DNA of 64,000 bases from Gulbenkiania mobilis (GTDB taxonomy: Bacteria > Pseudomonadota > Gammaproteobacteria > Burkholderiales > Chromobacteriaceae), in NCBI GenBank assembly GCA_004346645.1, contig SMDA01000001.1, positions 186,001-250,000 on the forward strand. Reading direction: 5' to 3'. Below the pieces are notes generated by a model, which was not told where the DNA came from, did no database searches, and saw only the letters and a list, made by a program, of their open reading frames with translations. Shown here one piece after another: positions 46,068-54,428 of the stretch; position 1 is the first letter of the stretch; each line of letters begins with the position of its first letter. The position numbers were made by a program, and so were the translations under genes.

Positions 46068-46292
46068 GTTCTAGGATCCGGTTGTGCCAAACGGCAGGTC
46101 AAGGCTATACCCGTCCCGACGGGGGGCGCAAGCCCCCTTCTGTGCTTGCTGCAGCGCAGCGTAATGAACCGAGCGGTCGGTAGAAAATCATGATAACCTT
46201 ATTTAGCATTTAATACCTATACGCTGGGACCGGTTGGCGCTTCATGCTCATGACGTGTGAATGGCCGGCATACGATACAACAAGGAAACTCC

Positions 46293-47672
46293 ATGTCTTC
46301 TGCCTCGCATCCCCGGGGGCTGTACCTGCTTTTCGCTACCGAAATGTGGGAACGCTTCAGCTACTATGGCATGCGCGCGATCTTCGTCCTCTACATGGTC
46401 AAGGCGCTCATGTTCGACAAGGCCCGTGCGGCCGATATCTACGGCACCTATACCGGGCTGGTCTACCTGACGCCCCTAATCGGCGGCTACATCGCCGACC
46501 GCTACTGGGGCAACCGTCGCGCCATCCTCGGCGGAGGCGTGCTCATGGCCTTGGGCCAGTTTCTGCTGTTCTTTTCCGCCACGCTTTACCATGATGCGGC
46601 AGCCACTTCCGTCATGCTGATGTATGCAGGCCTCACGGGGCTGATCATCGGCAACGGCCTGTTCAAGCCCAACATCTCGTCCATGGTGGGGCAGCTCTAT
46701 CCTGCGGGCGACAAGCGCGTCGACTCAGCGTTTACCCTGTTTTACATGGGCATCAACATGGGGGCGCTGCTGGCGCCGCTGGTGTGTGGCACGCTGGGCG
46801 ATACCGGTGATCCGGCCGACTTCCGCTGGGGCTTTCTCGCGGCCGGCTTCGGCATGCTGGTCAGCCTGGCGCTGTTTACCCTGCTGAAGAACCGTCTCTT
46901 GGTCACCCCGGAAGGGGCCCCGATCGGTATGCCCCCCAGCCATGCAGCCAACCGGGCGGCACAAGGGCGGAACAGCGGTCCGCTGACGCAAGAGGAGATC
47001 AGCCGGCTGGCGGTCATCTTCATCATCTCGGGTTTCGTCATCTTTTTCTGGGCTGCCTTCGAGCAAGCGGGCGCATCGCTCACCTTCTTTGCCGAAGAGC
47101 AGACGGATCGCAGCCTGCTGGGCTGGACGGTGCCCGCTTCTTTTTTCCAGTCGATCAATCCCGTGGCCATCGTACTGTTCGCACCGGCCTTCGCGTGGCT
47201 CTGGAGCCGCCTGGGGCGCGCCGGCCGCGAGCCGGCTTCACCGGTCAAGATGGCGTTGGGTCTCTTCTTTTTGGCGCTGGGGTATCTCGTCATTGCCTTC
47301 GGCGTGAACGGCCTCGAGCCCGGCGTGAAGGTCAGCATGCTCTGGCTGACCGGGCTTTACCTGCTGCACACCTTTGGCGAACTCTGCCTGTCCCCGATCG
47401 GATTGTCGCTGGTGGTGAAGCTGTCCCCGGCCCGCTTTACCGGACTGATGATGGGGGTATGGTTCCTGTCGCAGGCCGCAGCCAACAAGTTTGCCGGCAT
47501 GCTCTCCGAGCTGTATCCGGAGCCGCATCTGCCAGCGCCTTCGCTGCTGGGTTATAGCATCCACAACCTGCACGACTTCTTCATGCTGTTCGTGTTCATG
47601 GCGGGGGCCGCCTCGCTGGTGCTGTTCCTGCTGTCGGCGCAATTACGCCGGATGATGCAAGGCGCCGGCTGA
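46293..47672 (+). CDS. Proton-dependent oligopeptide transporter (POT/PTR2 family)
   Basis: 459 residues with about 14 membrane helices. The family signatures are present: EMWERFSYYGMRAIFVLYM at the start of helix 1 and the PTR2 motif FTLFYMGINMGALLAPLVCG. Such carriers import di- and tripeptides with protons. ATG 46293 is preceded by AAGGAA; the frame is open 12 codons upstream without an RBS. It is divergent from tnaC-tnaA, so peptide uptake may feed tryptophan catabolism, but this is inference. Confidence 0.92.
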   Translation: MSSASHPRGLYLLFATEMWERFSYYGMRAIFVLYMVKALMFDKARAADIYGTYTGLVYLTPLIGGYIADRYWGNRRAILGGGVLMALGQFLLFFSATLYHDAAATSVMLMYAGLTGLIIGNGLFKPNISSMVGQLYPAGDKRVDSAFTLFYMGINMGALLAPLVCGTLGDTGDPADFRWGFLAAGFGMLVSLALFTLLKNRLLVTPEGAPIGMPPSHAANRAAQGRNSGPLTQEEISRLAVIFIISGFVIFFWAAFEQAGASLTFFAEEQTDRSLLGWTVPASFFQSINPVAIVLFAPAFAWLWSRLGRAGREPASPVKMALGLFFLALGYLVIAFGVNGLEPGVKVSMLWLTGLYLLHTFGELCLSPIGLSLVVKLSPARFTGLMMGVWFLSQAAANKFAGMLSELYPEPHLPAPSLLGYSIHNLHDFFMLFVFMAGAASLVLFLLSAQLRRMMQGAG

Positions 47673-47703
47673 GCCAGCAAACCGCCTTCCAGGTAAGCAC
47701 TGC

Positions 47704-47728
47704 AACGCCCCCGTCGGGGGCGTTTTTT
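47704..47728 (+). terminator. Terminator of the peptide transporter gene
   Basis: AACGCCCCC, loop GTC, GGGGGCGTT followed by further T residues. Confidence 0.9.
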
Positions 47729-48191
47729 ATGGGCTCGACCTTGTGCCGAGGTAGAGACTTATTGGGACTGTGTTTTGGGACCAATAAAATGTGCATAAAG
47801 AGGGGCAGGCAAGGGCCGGTGGCAGCGTGGGCTGTGAGGGCGCTGAGGGACCAGCGCTGGTAGCCTTCTGCGCGCTGCGTCTTGGCATAGGGTCGTGCCT
47901 CGGGCAGCACCTAGACTGGCAGGGATAGCTTGGCAGGGGGACGTTCAGTTGGGGCTTCTGGCGGGAAAGGCTTTTCTGAAGCAGATAGGGGTTTTCAAGC
48001 GGATACAAACCTTGACCACCACAGCCCGCCAGCTTCCCACCAGTAAAATGGGGCCGCCTAGAGCCGGGATGTCTTCCAGCCAGTACCCTCCATTAAGACC
48101 TTCCGCATGGTCTCGAACAGAGGCTTCGGCCAACCTGGCCGACAGTGTGGAGCTCGCTGGGGCAGTAGCAGGGAAAGGCCTACGGTAAATG
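47729..48191. other. About 460 bases without a recognisable gene
   Basis: No frame here has a credible start and family similarity, and I see no RNA gene. It carries one perfect uptake-like word (48125-48136). Confidence 0.5.
48125..48136 (-). repeat. Uptake-like 12-mer, perfect copy
   Basis: TTCGGCCAACCT on the plus strand, intergenic, followed by a partial inverse TGGCCGA. Confidence 0.75.
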
Positions 48192-48210
48192 AAAAGCCCC
48201 TTTCGGAGCC
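48192..48210 (-). terminator. Terminator of the cco-fixH operon
   Basis: On the minus strand GGCTCC, GAAA tetraloop, GGGGCT (with G-U pairs) followed by TTT, 16 bases after the lipoprotein stop. Confidence 0.6.
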
Positions 48211-48226
48211 ATTGCATCCTTATAAG

Positions 48227-48685
48227 TCAGGGAGTAGTGGGCTGTTGCCCCACCGGGCTGAGAATCAGGGCCGGCTTATCCCGGATATCACTTCCGTCCA
48301 GATGTAGCCGCTGCATGTAGCGCAGTTCACCGTCGACATAATAGCCGCCGTCCAGCTCCCACTCCTGCCCGGGCCGGACTTCTCGTGCATCATGGCAGAG
48401 GCTGAAGACGGCCGGAAAGCGGCGAGGATTATCCATAAGCTGTTCTGCCAGCAAGGCCGGCGGTGCGTCCTTGCGGCTGACGTCGTAGAGGCGGATGCGC
48501 AGATGGCTGCCCCCTACCGGCTGTACGTGACTATCGGCCAGCATCACGCTGCCAGTGAGATAAGCTGGAACGAAGCCCTTGGGCGCCCCCGGGGAGGGCG
48601 CACTGCTTGCGCAACCCGCAGTCGATACCGTCACGACCAGGGCGGCCAGTGTGGCTACTCCGCGTAGTGCAAGCCTGTGCCTCAC
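48227..48685 (-). CDS. YbaY-like lipoprotein
   Basis: 152 residues with a lipoprotein signal peptide (lipobox STAGC) and one domain with the pattern of YbaY/YscW-type lipoproteins (LTGSVMLADSHVQPVGGSHLRIRLYDVSRKDAPPALLAEQ). Function unknown. I start at GTG 48685, which overlaps the fixH stop as GTGA; the longer open frame upstream lies within fixH. The overlap means translation is coupled to fixH, which is unexpected for a periplasmic lipoprotein and may point to a role in oxidase assembly. Confidence 0.7.
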   Translation of the reverse strand: MRHRLALRGVATLAALVVTVSTAGCASSAPSPGAPKGFVPAYLTGSVMLADSHVQPVGGSHLRIRLYDVSRKDAPPALLAEQLMDNPRRFPAVFSLCHDAREVRPGQEWELDGGYYVDGELRYMQRLHLDGSDIRDKPALILSPVGQQPTTP

Positions 48686-49200
48686 TCCACTTTCTCCAGC
48701 GCAGGTTGGCCTAACACCACCCCGGCGCCTTCCTGGGGCTTCCATTCGCCCTGCACGCGCCACTGATTGCCTTCGTCTTCCAGACGAACATACCAGTGGT
48801 TGGCGCTGGCGGGCTTTACGGTGCCCGCGTAAGCATTGGGGCCGGTGCGCTGCAGCGTGATGGTCTGGTCGTAGTCATCCTGGGCCGGATGGATCAGTTG
48901 CAGGCGCAGCCGGTCAGGGAGGGCCGTCCGGCTGGTTGTGGTAACCATCACGCGTTGCATCGCGGGATCGAACAGGACCTGTGCCGTCAGGCCCATCTGG
49001 GTCGCCGCTTCATCGCGGCGCAACTCCCGGTTGATTTCCTTGCCGCGCTTGTAATAGTCGTCCGAAACCAGCCCATCGTCAGACTGGACGGCTAGGTTGA
49101 AGGTGATGATGCCGGCCACCACGGCAATTGCCGGGCCCGCCATCAGCAGCCATGGCCAACGCTCCTTGTACCATGGCCGCTGTGGGAAAGTTTTTTGCAT
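48682..49200 (-). CDS. fixH: FixH family protein
   Basis: 172 residues: one membrane helix (about 15-38, WPWLLMAGPAIAVVAGIITFNLAV), the family motif SDDGLVSDDYYKRGKEINRELRRDEAA and a periplasmic immunoglobulin-like domain. FixH belongs to the copper-handling and assembly group of cbb3 oxidase. It follows ccoG by 6 bases. The usual partners CcoI (copper ATPase) and CcoS are not in this cluster. Confidence 0.9.
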   Translation of the reverse strand: MQKTFPQRPWYKERWPWLLMAGPAIAVVAGIITFNLAVQSDDGLVSDDYYKRGKEINRELRRDEAATQMGLTAQVLFDPAMQRVMVTTTSRTALPDRLRLQLIHPAQDDYDQTITLQRTGPNAYAGTVKPASANHWYVRLEDEGNQWRVQGEWKPQEGAGVVLGQPALEKVE

Positions 49201-49206
49201 GCCTGA

Positions 49207-50661
49207 TTATTCTCCGATGAAGCTCGACTTCTCTTCCACCACCACGGGCGTATCTTCCACCGTCTCGATGCGGAAGTGGATCTCGTGGCTGCCTTTGGTG
49301 GCATATTGCGGGTCGGCCTGGACGCGCACGCCCACGGTTTCGTTCTCGGTGGCCTTGACCTCGACCTCCGGCTTATCCATTTCCAGCTTGATGCCGGGCA
49401 GGCCCGTGACTGAGATGCGATAGCGGCGCGTTTGTTCCGAGGTATTAATGATTTTCAGGCTGTAACCATTTTCCAGCCAGCCCTCGTCCGTCTCGCGCAC
49501 AAGAGAGGCACGGTCGCGGATCACGTCCACTTTGAAGGGCTTGCGCATCGCCAGAGAGGTGGTGGCCGCTGTGACAATGGCCACCAGTACCAGGCTGTAC
49601 AGCACTACCCGCGGGCGGAGCAACCGGTTCTTGATTTGGCTTTCGGTGTACTTGCCTTCCATCGCGTTTTCAGTGGTGTACCGGATCAGCCCACGCGGGT
49701 AACCCATCTTGTCCATCACTTCGTCACAGGCATCGATACAGGCGGCACAGCCAATGCACTCGTACTGCAGGCCGTTACGGATGTCGATGCCGACTGGGCA
49801 GACTTGCACGCAGATGCTGCAGTTTACGCAGTCGCCAAGCCCAAGGGTTTTGGGGTCCACGCCCTTCTTGCGAGCACCGCGTGCCTCGCCACGCTTCTCG
49901 TCATACGAGATCACCAGCGTATCGGCATCGAACATCACGCTCTGGAAGCGGGCATACGGGCACATGTACTTGCACACCTGCTCGCGCATCACACCGGCCA
50001 GCAGGTAGGTGAAGCCAGCATAGAAGAAGATCCAGAACGTCTCCCACGGGCCATAGCTGAAGGTGGGCAGCGCAGCGACCAGGTCATGCATCGGGGTGAA
50101 GTATCCCACCAGCGTGAAGCCGGTCACCAGCGAGAAGGCAATCATCAGCGCATGCTTGGTGGTCTTGATCCGCAGCTTATTGAAGCTCATCGGCTGCTGG
50201 TCCAGCTTCATACGCTTGTTACGGTCGCCCTCCACCCACTGTTCGATCCACAGCATGATCTCGGTATACACCGTCTGTGGACAGGAGTACCCGCACCACA
50301 AACGGCCGGCTACCGTGGTCCAGGTAAAGAGACCGAAGGCCGCACACATCAGGAAGGCGGCAAGATAGACAAAGTCTTGCGGCCAGATGGTGAGCCCGAA
50401 GAGGTAGAACTTGCGGTTGACCAGGTCGAACAGTACCGCCTGACGGCCGTTCCAGTTCAGCCATGGCGTGGCGAAGTAGACTAGCTGCGTCAGTAGTACG
50501 AAGGCGATGCGCCAGTTGTTGAAGATGCCCTTGACGCTGCGCGGGTACACCTTCTTGCGTGACTCGTACAGCTCGATCACTTGTTTTTCCTGTCCGCCCT
50601 TGGCCGACGGAGCAGGGGTGTGTTCAACCTTGACGCCAATATTCTTCAATGAATCGCTCAT
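49207..50661 (-). CDS. ccoG: CcoG, copper reductase/iron-sulfur assembly protein for cbb3 oxidase
   Basis: 484 residues with about five membrane helices and two ferredoxin motifs (CVNCSICVQVCPVGIDIRNGLQYECIGCAACIDACDEVM), plus RLWCGYSCPQTVYTE and REQVCKYMCPYARFQ. CcoG/RdxA reduces Cu(II) for cbb3 assembly. The C-terminal 100 residues form a periplasmic Ig-like domain. Start ATG 50661 (MSDSLKN) is chosen on spacing from AGAGAAAG; the frame is open nine codons further. It is the first of ccoG-fixH-lipoprotein, separated from ccoP by a terminator. Confidence 0.93.
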   Translation of the reverse strand: MSDSLKNIGVKVEHTPAPSAKGGQEKQVIELYESRKKVYPRSVKGIFNNWRIAFVLLTQLVYFATPWLNWNGRQAVLFDLVNRKFYLFGLTIWPQDFVYLAAFLMCAAFGLFTWTTVAGRLWCGYSCPQTVYTEIMLWIEQWVEGDRNKRMKLDQQPMSFNKLRIKTTKHALMIAFSLVTGFTLVGYFTPMHDLVAALPTFSYGPWETFWIFFYAGFTYLLAGVMREQVCKYMCPYARFQSVMFDADTLVISYDEKRGEARGARKKGVDPKTLGLGDCVNCSICVQVCPVGIDIRNGLQYECIGCAACIDACDEVMDKMGYPRGLIRYTTENAMEGKYTESQIKNRLLRPRVVLYSLVLVAIVTAATTSLAMRKPFKVDVIRDRASLVRETDEGWLENGYSLKIINTSEQTRRYRISVTGLPGIKLEMDKPEVEVKATENETVGVRVQADPQYATKGSHEIHFRIETVEDTPVVVEEKSSFIGE

Positions 50662-50679
50662 GGTCTTTCTCTGCAGAAG

Positions 50680-50712
50680 GCTTGGCAAAACCGTGGACGG
50701 GCTTTGCCAAGC
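50680..50712. promoter_or_regulatory. 10-bp inverted repeat before ccoG
   Basis: GCTTGGCAAA (50680-50689) and TTTGCCAAGC (50703-50712) are perfect arms with 13 bases between. It may be an operator or a 5' leader hairpin. An AT-rich stretch (50718-50750, with TATAAT-like sequence on the minus strand) just upstream is the likely ccoG promoter. Confidence 0.5.
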
Positions 50713-50754
50713 ATTCGACTTATATATTATATATTTATTTAAAGTATAAGGTGG

Positions 50755-50780
50755 AAAAACTGCCCGCCGAGGCGGGCAGT
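50755..50780 (-). terminator. Terminator of ccoNOQP
   Basis: On the minus strand ACTGCCCGCC/GGCGGGCAGT is followed by TTTTT, 16 bases after the ccoP stop. Confidence 0.9.
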
Positions 50781-50795
50781 CCTGATCACCACTTA

Positions 50796-51710
50796 TTATT
50801 GGGTCTTGGTGTTGTTGGACAAGCCCCAGACATAGGCGGTCAGCAGATGCACCTTGCCCTCACCGAGGAAGTCCTTCCAGGCCGGCATCTGGTTGTTGCG
50901 GCCGTTGGTGATGGTTTCGATCACGGTCTTCTCGGTGCCACCGTACAGCCATACGTTGTCGGTCAGGTTCGGGGCGCCCATTGCCTGGTTGCCCTTACCG
51001 TCCGGACCGTGACAAGCCGAGCAGATGGCGCCGAAGGTTTCTTTGCCACGGGTGGCGCGCTCGGCATCATGCTTCTTGCCGGAGAGCGACAGCACGTAGT
51101 TGGCCACATCCTTCACCTTCTCCTCACCGAATGCCGCGCCGAAGGCGGGCATCTGGCCTTGGCGACCGGCATCGATGGTGGTCTTGATGGTGCTCGGATC
51201 CCCACCGTAGAGCCAGTCATGGTCGGTCAGGTTCGGGAAGCCTTTGGCACCCCGGGCATCAGAGCCGTGACACTGCACACAGTAGGTCTGGAACAGGCGC
51301 TTACCCATGGCCTGCGCTTCCGGGTCGGCCGCCACGGCCTTCAGGTCCTGCTTCAGGTACTTGTCATACAGCGGCTGGTACTTGGCTTCGGCCTGCGCAC
51401 GTTCTTCCTTGTACTGGCCTACAGAGGTCCAGCCACGGACGCCTTGGAACTTGCCAAGACCGGGGTAGAGCACCAGATAGACGGCACCGAAGATGAGCGT
51501 GATGTAGAACATCAGCATCCACCAGCGCGGCAGGGGGTTGTTGTACTCCTCCAAGTCATCATCCCACACGTGCCCCATCGTTTCGACCTTCTCGCCCTTG
51601 GCGACGGTCGTCCGGGACTGGGAGAACAGCAGGTATGCCAACCCGACAATGCCTACCACCACGATAACGGTGATGTAGACACCCCAGAAATCATTCACAA
51701 AATCACTCAT
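50796..51710 (-). CDS. ccoP: cbb3 oxidase diheme cytochrome c subunit
   Basis: CcoP brings electrons to the cbb3 terminal oxidase. The 304 residues have an N-terminal membrane helix and a second one (about 62-82), then two cytochrome c domains with CVQCH and CSACH and downstream Met ligands (GQMPAF, NQMPAW). Start ATG 51710 overlaps ccoQ. It is the last gene before the terminator. Confidence 0.96.
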   Translation of the reverse strand: MSDFVNDFWGVYITVIVVVGIVGLAYLLFSQSRTTVAKGEKVETMGHVWDDDLEEYNNPLPRWWMLMFYITLIFGAVYLVLYPGLGKFQGVRGWTSVGQYKEERAQAEAKYQPLYDKYLKQDLKAVAADPEAQAMGKRLFQTYCVQCHGSDARGAKGFPNLTDHDWLYGGDPSTIKTTIDAGRQGQMPAFGAAFGEEKVKDVANYVLSLSGKKHDAERATRGKETFGAICSACHGPDGKGNQAMGAPNLTDNVWLYGGTEKTVIETITNGRNNQMPAWKDFLGEGKVHLLTAYVWGLSNNTKTQ

Positions 51711-51901
51711 CGCTTAGCTCCATCGGAAGCCTTGTCAGACTCGGCCTCTTGCACCTTGTCTTCATCATCCATGAAAGGAAGATTGGCCGCCTCGTCGTAA
51801 CGTTTCTTGGACTTTCTGCTATAGGCGCCCACCAAAATCACGATGAATACGACAAAGCAGAACACCGTGAACAGCGAACGCGCGAGATTGGCCCAATCCA
51901 T
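51707..51901 (-). CDS. ccoQ: cbb3 oxidase small subunit CcoQ
   Basis: 64 residues with one membrane helix (LFTVFCFVVFIVILVGAYS) followed by a charged cytoplasmic tail (RKSKKRYDEAANLPFMDDEDK), the usual CcoQ form. CcoQ stabilises the complex. It lies two bases after ccoO and overlaps ccoP. Confidence 0.92.
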   Translation of the reverse strand: MDWANLARSLFTVFCFVVFIVILVGAYSRKSKKRYDEAANLPFMDDEDKVQEAESDKASDGAKR

Positions 51902-51903
51902 GA

Positions 51904-52518
51904 TTAACGGACGTTCTTAAGTGCAAGACCGAGACCTTGCAGGTAGGCAATCACCGCATCCAGTTCCGACTTGCCCTCGACCAGACTCTTGGCCTCGGCG
52001 ATCTCCTTGTCGGAGTACGGAACACCTACCTTGCGCAGGGCGGTCATCTTGGCCGGAACCGCATCGGCGTCGACCAAGCTCTTGGCCAGCCACGGGAACG
52101 CCGGCATGTTGGACTCCGGCACCACGTCACGCGGGTTGGTCAGGTGCACGCGGTGCCATTCGTCGGAATAGCGTCCCCCTACACGGGCCAGGTCCGGACC
52201 GGTACGCTTGGAGCCCCACTGGAACGGATGGTCGTAGACCGACTCGCCTGCCACGGAATAGTGGCCGTAGCGCTCGGTTTCCGCACGGAACGGACGAATC
52301 ATCTGCGAATGGCAGGTGTAGCAGCCTTCACGGATATAGATGTCGCGGCCAGCCAGCTGCAGCGCGTTGTAGGGCTTGACGCCGGCAACGGGCTCGGTCG
52401 TGGACTTCTGGAACATCAGCGGGACGATCTCAACGAGAGCGGCCACGCTGATCACGAGCAAGGTCAGAACGATCAGGTAACCGACGCGTTCTTCAACAAG
52501 TTTCTGGATCTTTTCCAT
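51904..52518 (-). CDS. ccoO: cbb3 oxidase monoheme cytochrome c subunit
   Basis: CcoO receives electrons from CcoP. The 204 residues contain an N-terminal membrane helix ([24 protein letters not shown]), the heme site [15 protein letters not shown] and [20 protein letters not shown]. It starts 20 bases after ccoN. Confidence 0.96.
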   Translation of the reverse strand: MEKIQKLVEERVGYLIVLTLLVISVAALVEIVPLMFQKSTTEPVAGVKPYNALQLAGRDIYIREGCYTCHSQMIRPFRAETERYGHYSVAGESVYDHPFQWGSKRTGPDLARVGGRYSDEWHRVHLTNPRDVVPESNMPAFPWLAKSLVDADAVPAKMTALRKVGVPYSDKEIAEAKSLVEGKSELDAVIAYLQGLGLALKNVR

Positions 52519-52538
52519 GTTCTCTTACCTCATCCCGC

Positions 52539-53966
52539 TCAGACGTGCGCCGAAGCGGTGGTAGCCGGGATCTTGGCATCCACAGCGCGGCCAGCCGTCA
52601 CGGTGCGGAAGGTGTTGTACGCCATCAGGACCATGCCCAATAGGTACAGCGTGCCACCCAGGAAGCGTACGAAGTGGTACGGGTAGGTAGCCTTCACGAC
52701 TTCGGCAAACGCGTAGGTCAGGGTGCCGTCCGGGTTGAGGGCACGCCACATCAGGCCCTGCATCACACCCGAGATCCACAGTGCGGCGATGTACAGCACG
52801 GTACCTACGGTGGCGAGCCAGAAGTGCGCCTCGATCAGCTTCACGCTGTGCATCTGCTCACGACCAAAGAGGCGGGGCAGCAGGTAGTACAGCGAGCCGA
52901 TGGTGATGAAGCCTACCCAGCCGAGTGCGCCGGAGTGAACGTGGCCGATGGTCCAGTCGGTGTAGTGCGACAGGGCGTTCACCGTCTTGATCGACATCAT
53001 CGGGCCTTCGAAGGTGGACATACCGTAGAAGGACAGCGATACCACCAGGAACTTCAGGATCGGGTCGGTGCGCAGCTTGTGCCATGCGCCGGACAGGGTC
53101 ATGATGCCGTTGATCATGCCGCCCCAGCTCGGAGCCAGCAGGATGAGCGAGAACACCATGCCGAGCGACTGGGTCCAGTCAGGCAGCGCGGTGTAGTGCA
53201 GGTGGTGCGGACCAGCCCACATGTAAGTGAAGATCAGGGCCCAGAAGTGCACGACCGACAGACGGTAGGAGTAGACGGGACGGCCAGCCTGCTTAGGCAC
53301 GAAGTAGTACATCATGCCCAGGAAGGCGGCGGTCAGGAAGAAGCCTACGGCATTGTGGCCGTACCACCATTGAACCATTGCATCGACTGCGCCGGCATAG
53401 ATGGAATACGACTTCCACATGGAGACCGGAATCTCGAGGCTGTTCACCACGTGCAGCAGGGCCACGGCCAGGATGAAGGCGCCGTAGAACCAGTTGGCCA
53501 CGTAGATATGCTTCACCTTGCGGATAGCGATGGTGCCGAAGAACACGATCGCATAAACCACCCAAACGATGGTGATCAGCAGGTCGATCGGCCATTCGAG
53601 TTCGGCATATTCCTTGCCGGTGGTAAGACCCAGCGGCAGGGTGATGGCCGCAAGCACGATAATTGCCTGCCAACCCCAGAAGGTGAAGGCAGCCAGCTTG
53701 TCGGAAATCAGACGGACGTTACAGGTGCGTTGCACGACGTAGTAAGACGTCGCGAACAGGCCCGAACCGCCAAATGCGAAGATCACGGCGTTGGTGTGCA
53801 GCGGACGCAGGCGGCCGAAGTGCAGCCACGGACCGAAGTTGAGGTCCGGCCATACCAGCTGGGCCGCGATGATCACGCCCACCAGCATGCCCACTATGCC
53901 CCAGACTACGGTCATGATGGCAAACTGGCGCACCACCTTATAGTTATAAGTGGATTGCGTTTCCAT
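52539..53966 (-). CDS. ccoN: cbb3 oxidase catalytic subunit
   Basis: CcoN holds heme b and the heme b3-CuB oxygen-reducing centre. The 475-residue protein has about 12 membrane helices with conserved His ([63 protein letters not shown]). I start at ATG 53966, with GGAG nine bases upstream; a TTG at 53981 lies in the same frame. It heads ccoNOQP. The 462-base gap upstream holds FNR-like sites and a promoter, giving a leader of about 340 bases. Confidence 0.97.
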   Translation of the reverse strand: METQSTYNYKVVRQFAIMTVVWGIVGMLVGVIIAAQLVWPDLNFGPWLHFGRLRPLHTNAVIFAFGGSGLFATSYYVVQRTCNVRLISDKLAAFTFWGWQAIIVLAAITLPLGLTTGKEYAELEWPIDLLITIVWVVYAIVFFGTIAIRKVKHIYVANWFYGAFILAVALLHVVNSLEIPVSMWKSYSIYAGAVDAMVQWWYGHNAVGFFLTAAFLGMMYYFVPKQAGRPVYSYRLSVVHFWALIFTYMWAGPHHLHYTALPDWTQSLGMVFSLILLAPSWGGMINGIMTLSGAWHKLRTDPILKFLVVSLSFYGMSTFEGPMMSIKTVNALSHYTDWTIGHVHSGALGWVGFITIGSLYYLLPRLFGREQMHSVKLIEAHFWLATVGTVLYIAALWISGVMQGLMWRALNPDGTLTYAFAEVVKATYPYHFVRFLGGTLYLLGMVLMAYNTFRTVTAGRAVDAKIPATTASAHV

Positions 53967-54088
53967 TAAGGTTTTCTCCAAGGTTGCGAAACTTAGAACT
54001 TACAAACCGTGGCAGCGCGGCGGCGGCGGGTCTGGCGGGCTGGACGGCCGGCCGGTCTGAACGCCTCGGGCTGCGGGGAAATCGGGTC

Positions 54089-54102
54089 TTGAGATGTGTC
54101 AA
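54089..54102. promoter_or_regulatory. FNR-like box within the ccoN leader
   Basis: TTGAGATGTGTCAA, two mismatches from TTGAT-N4-ATCAA. No -10 element at the expected distance on either strand. Confidence 0.5.
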
Positions 54103-54312
54103 GGCTCTGTTTTAAGCCTGCTGCCCCTCGCGGAGCGCCCCTATGTAAGGGCTTGGTTGGCAAGCGCTTTTCCCACACTGTTTTAACATCTCATTTTAAA
54201 TCAACTGCCCCTTCCGAGCCAATTGATTTCACGTCCCGAAGCCCCCGGTGTGTCATTCTTCCTCTTCAAGATCAAAGCAAAGCTCCACGCGGGGCGGAGC
54301 CCTACCGGGGGC

Positions 54313-54353
54313 ATTATATTGGCATGCGCCCCCGCGCCCTTGACTTGGATCAA
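54313..54353 (-). promoter_or_regulatory. FNR/ANR-dependent promoter of ccoNOQP
   Basis: TTGACTTGGATCAA (54340-54353) matches the FNR consensus with one mismatch. On the minus strand a perfect TATAAT (54318-54313) places the start near 54306, so the box is centred at about -41, the class II activation position. This fits low-oxygen induction of a cbb3 oxidase. Confidence 0.8.
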
Positions 54354-54428
54354 ACGGCCCCTGTCCCTGTCACCGGCGGCGCCGAGTGGTAGAATTGCGG
54401 TCTTTTCGTATGTCGGAGTGCTCTTGTC

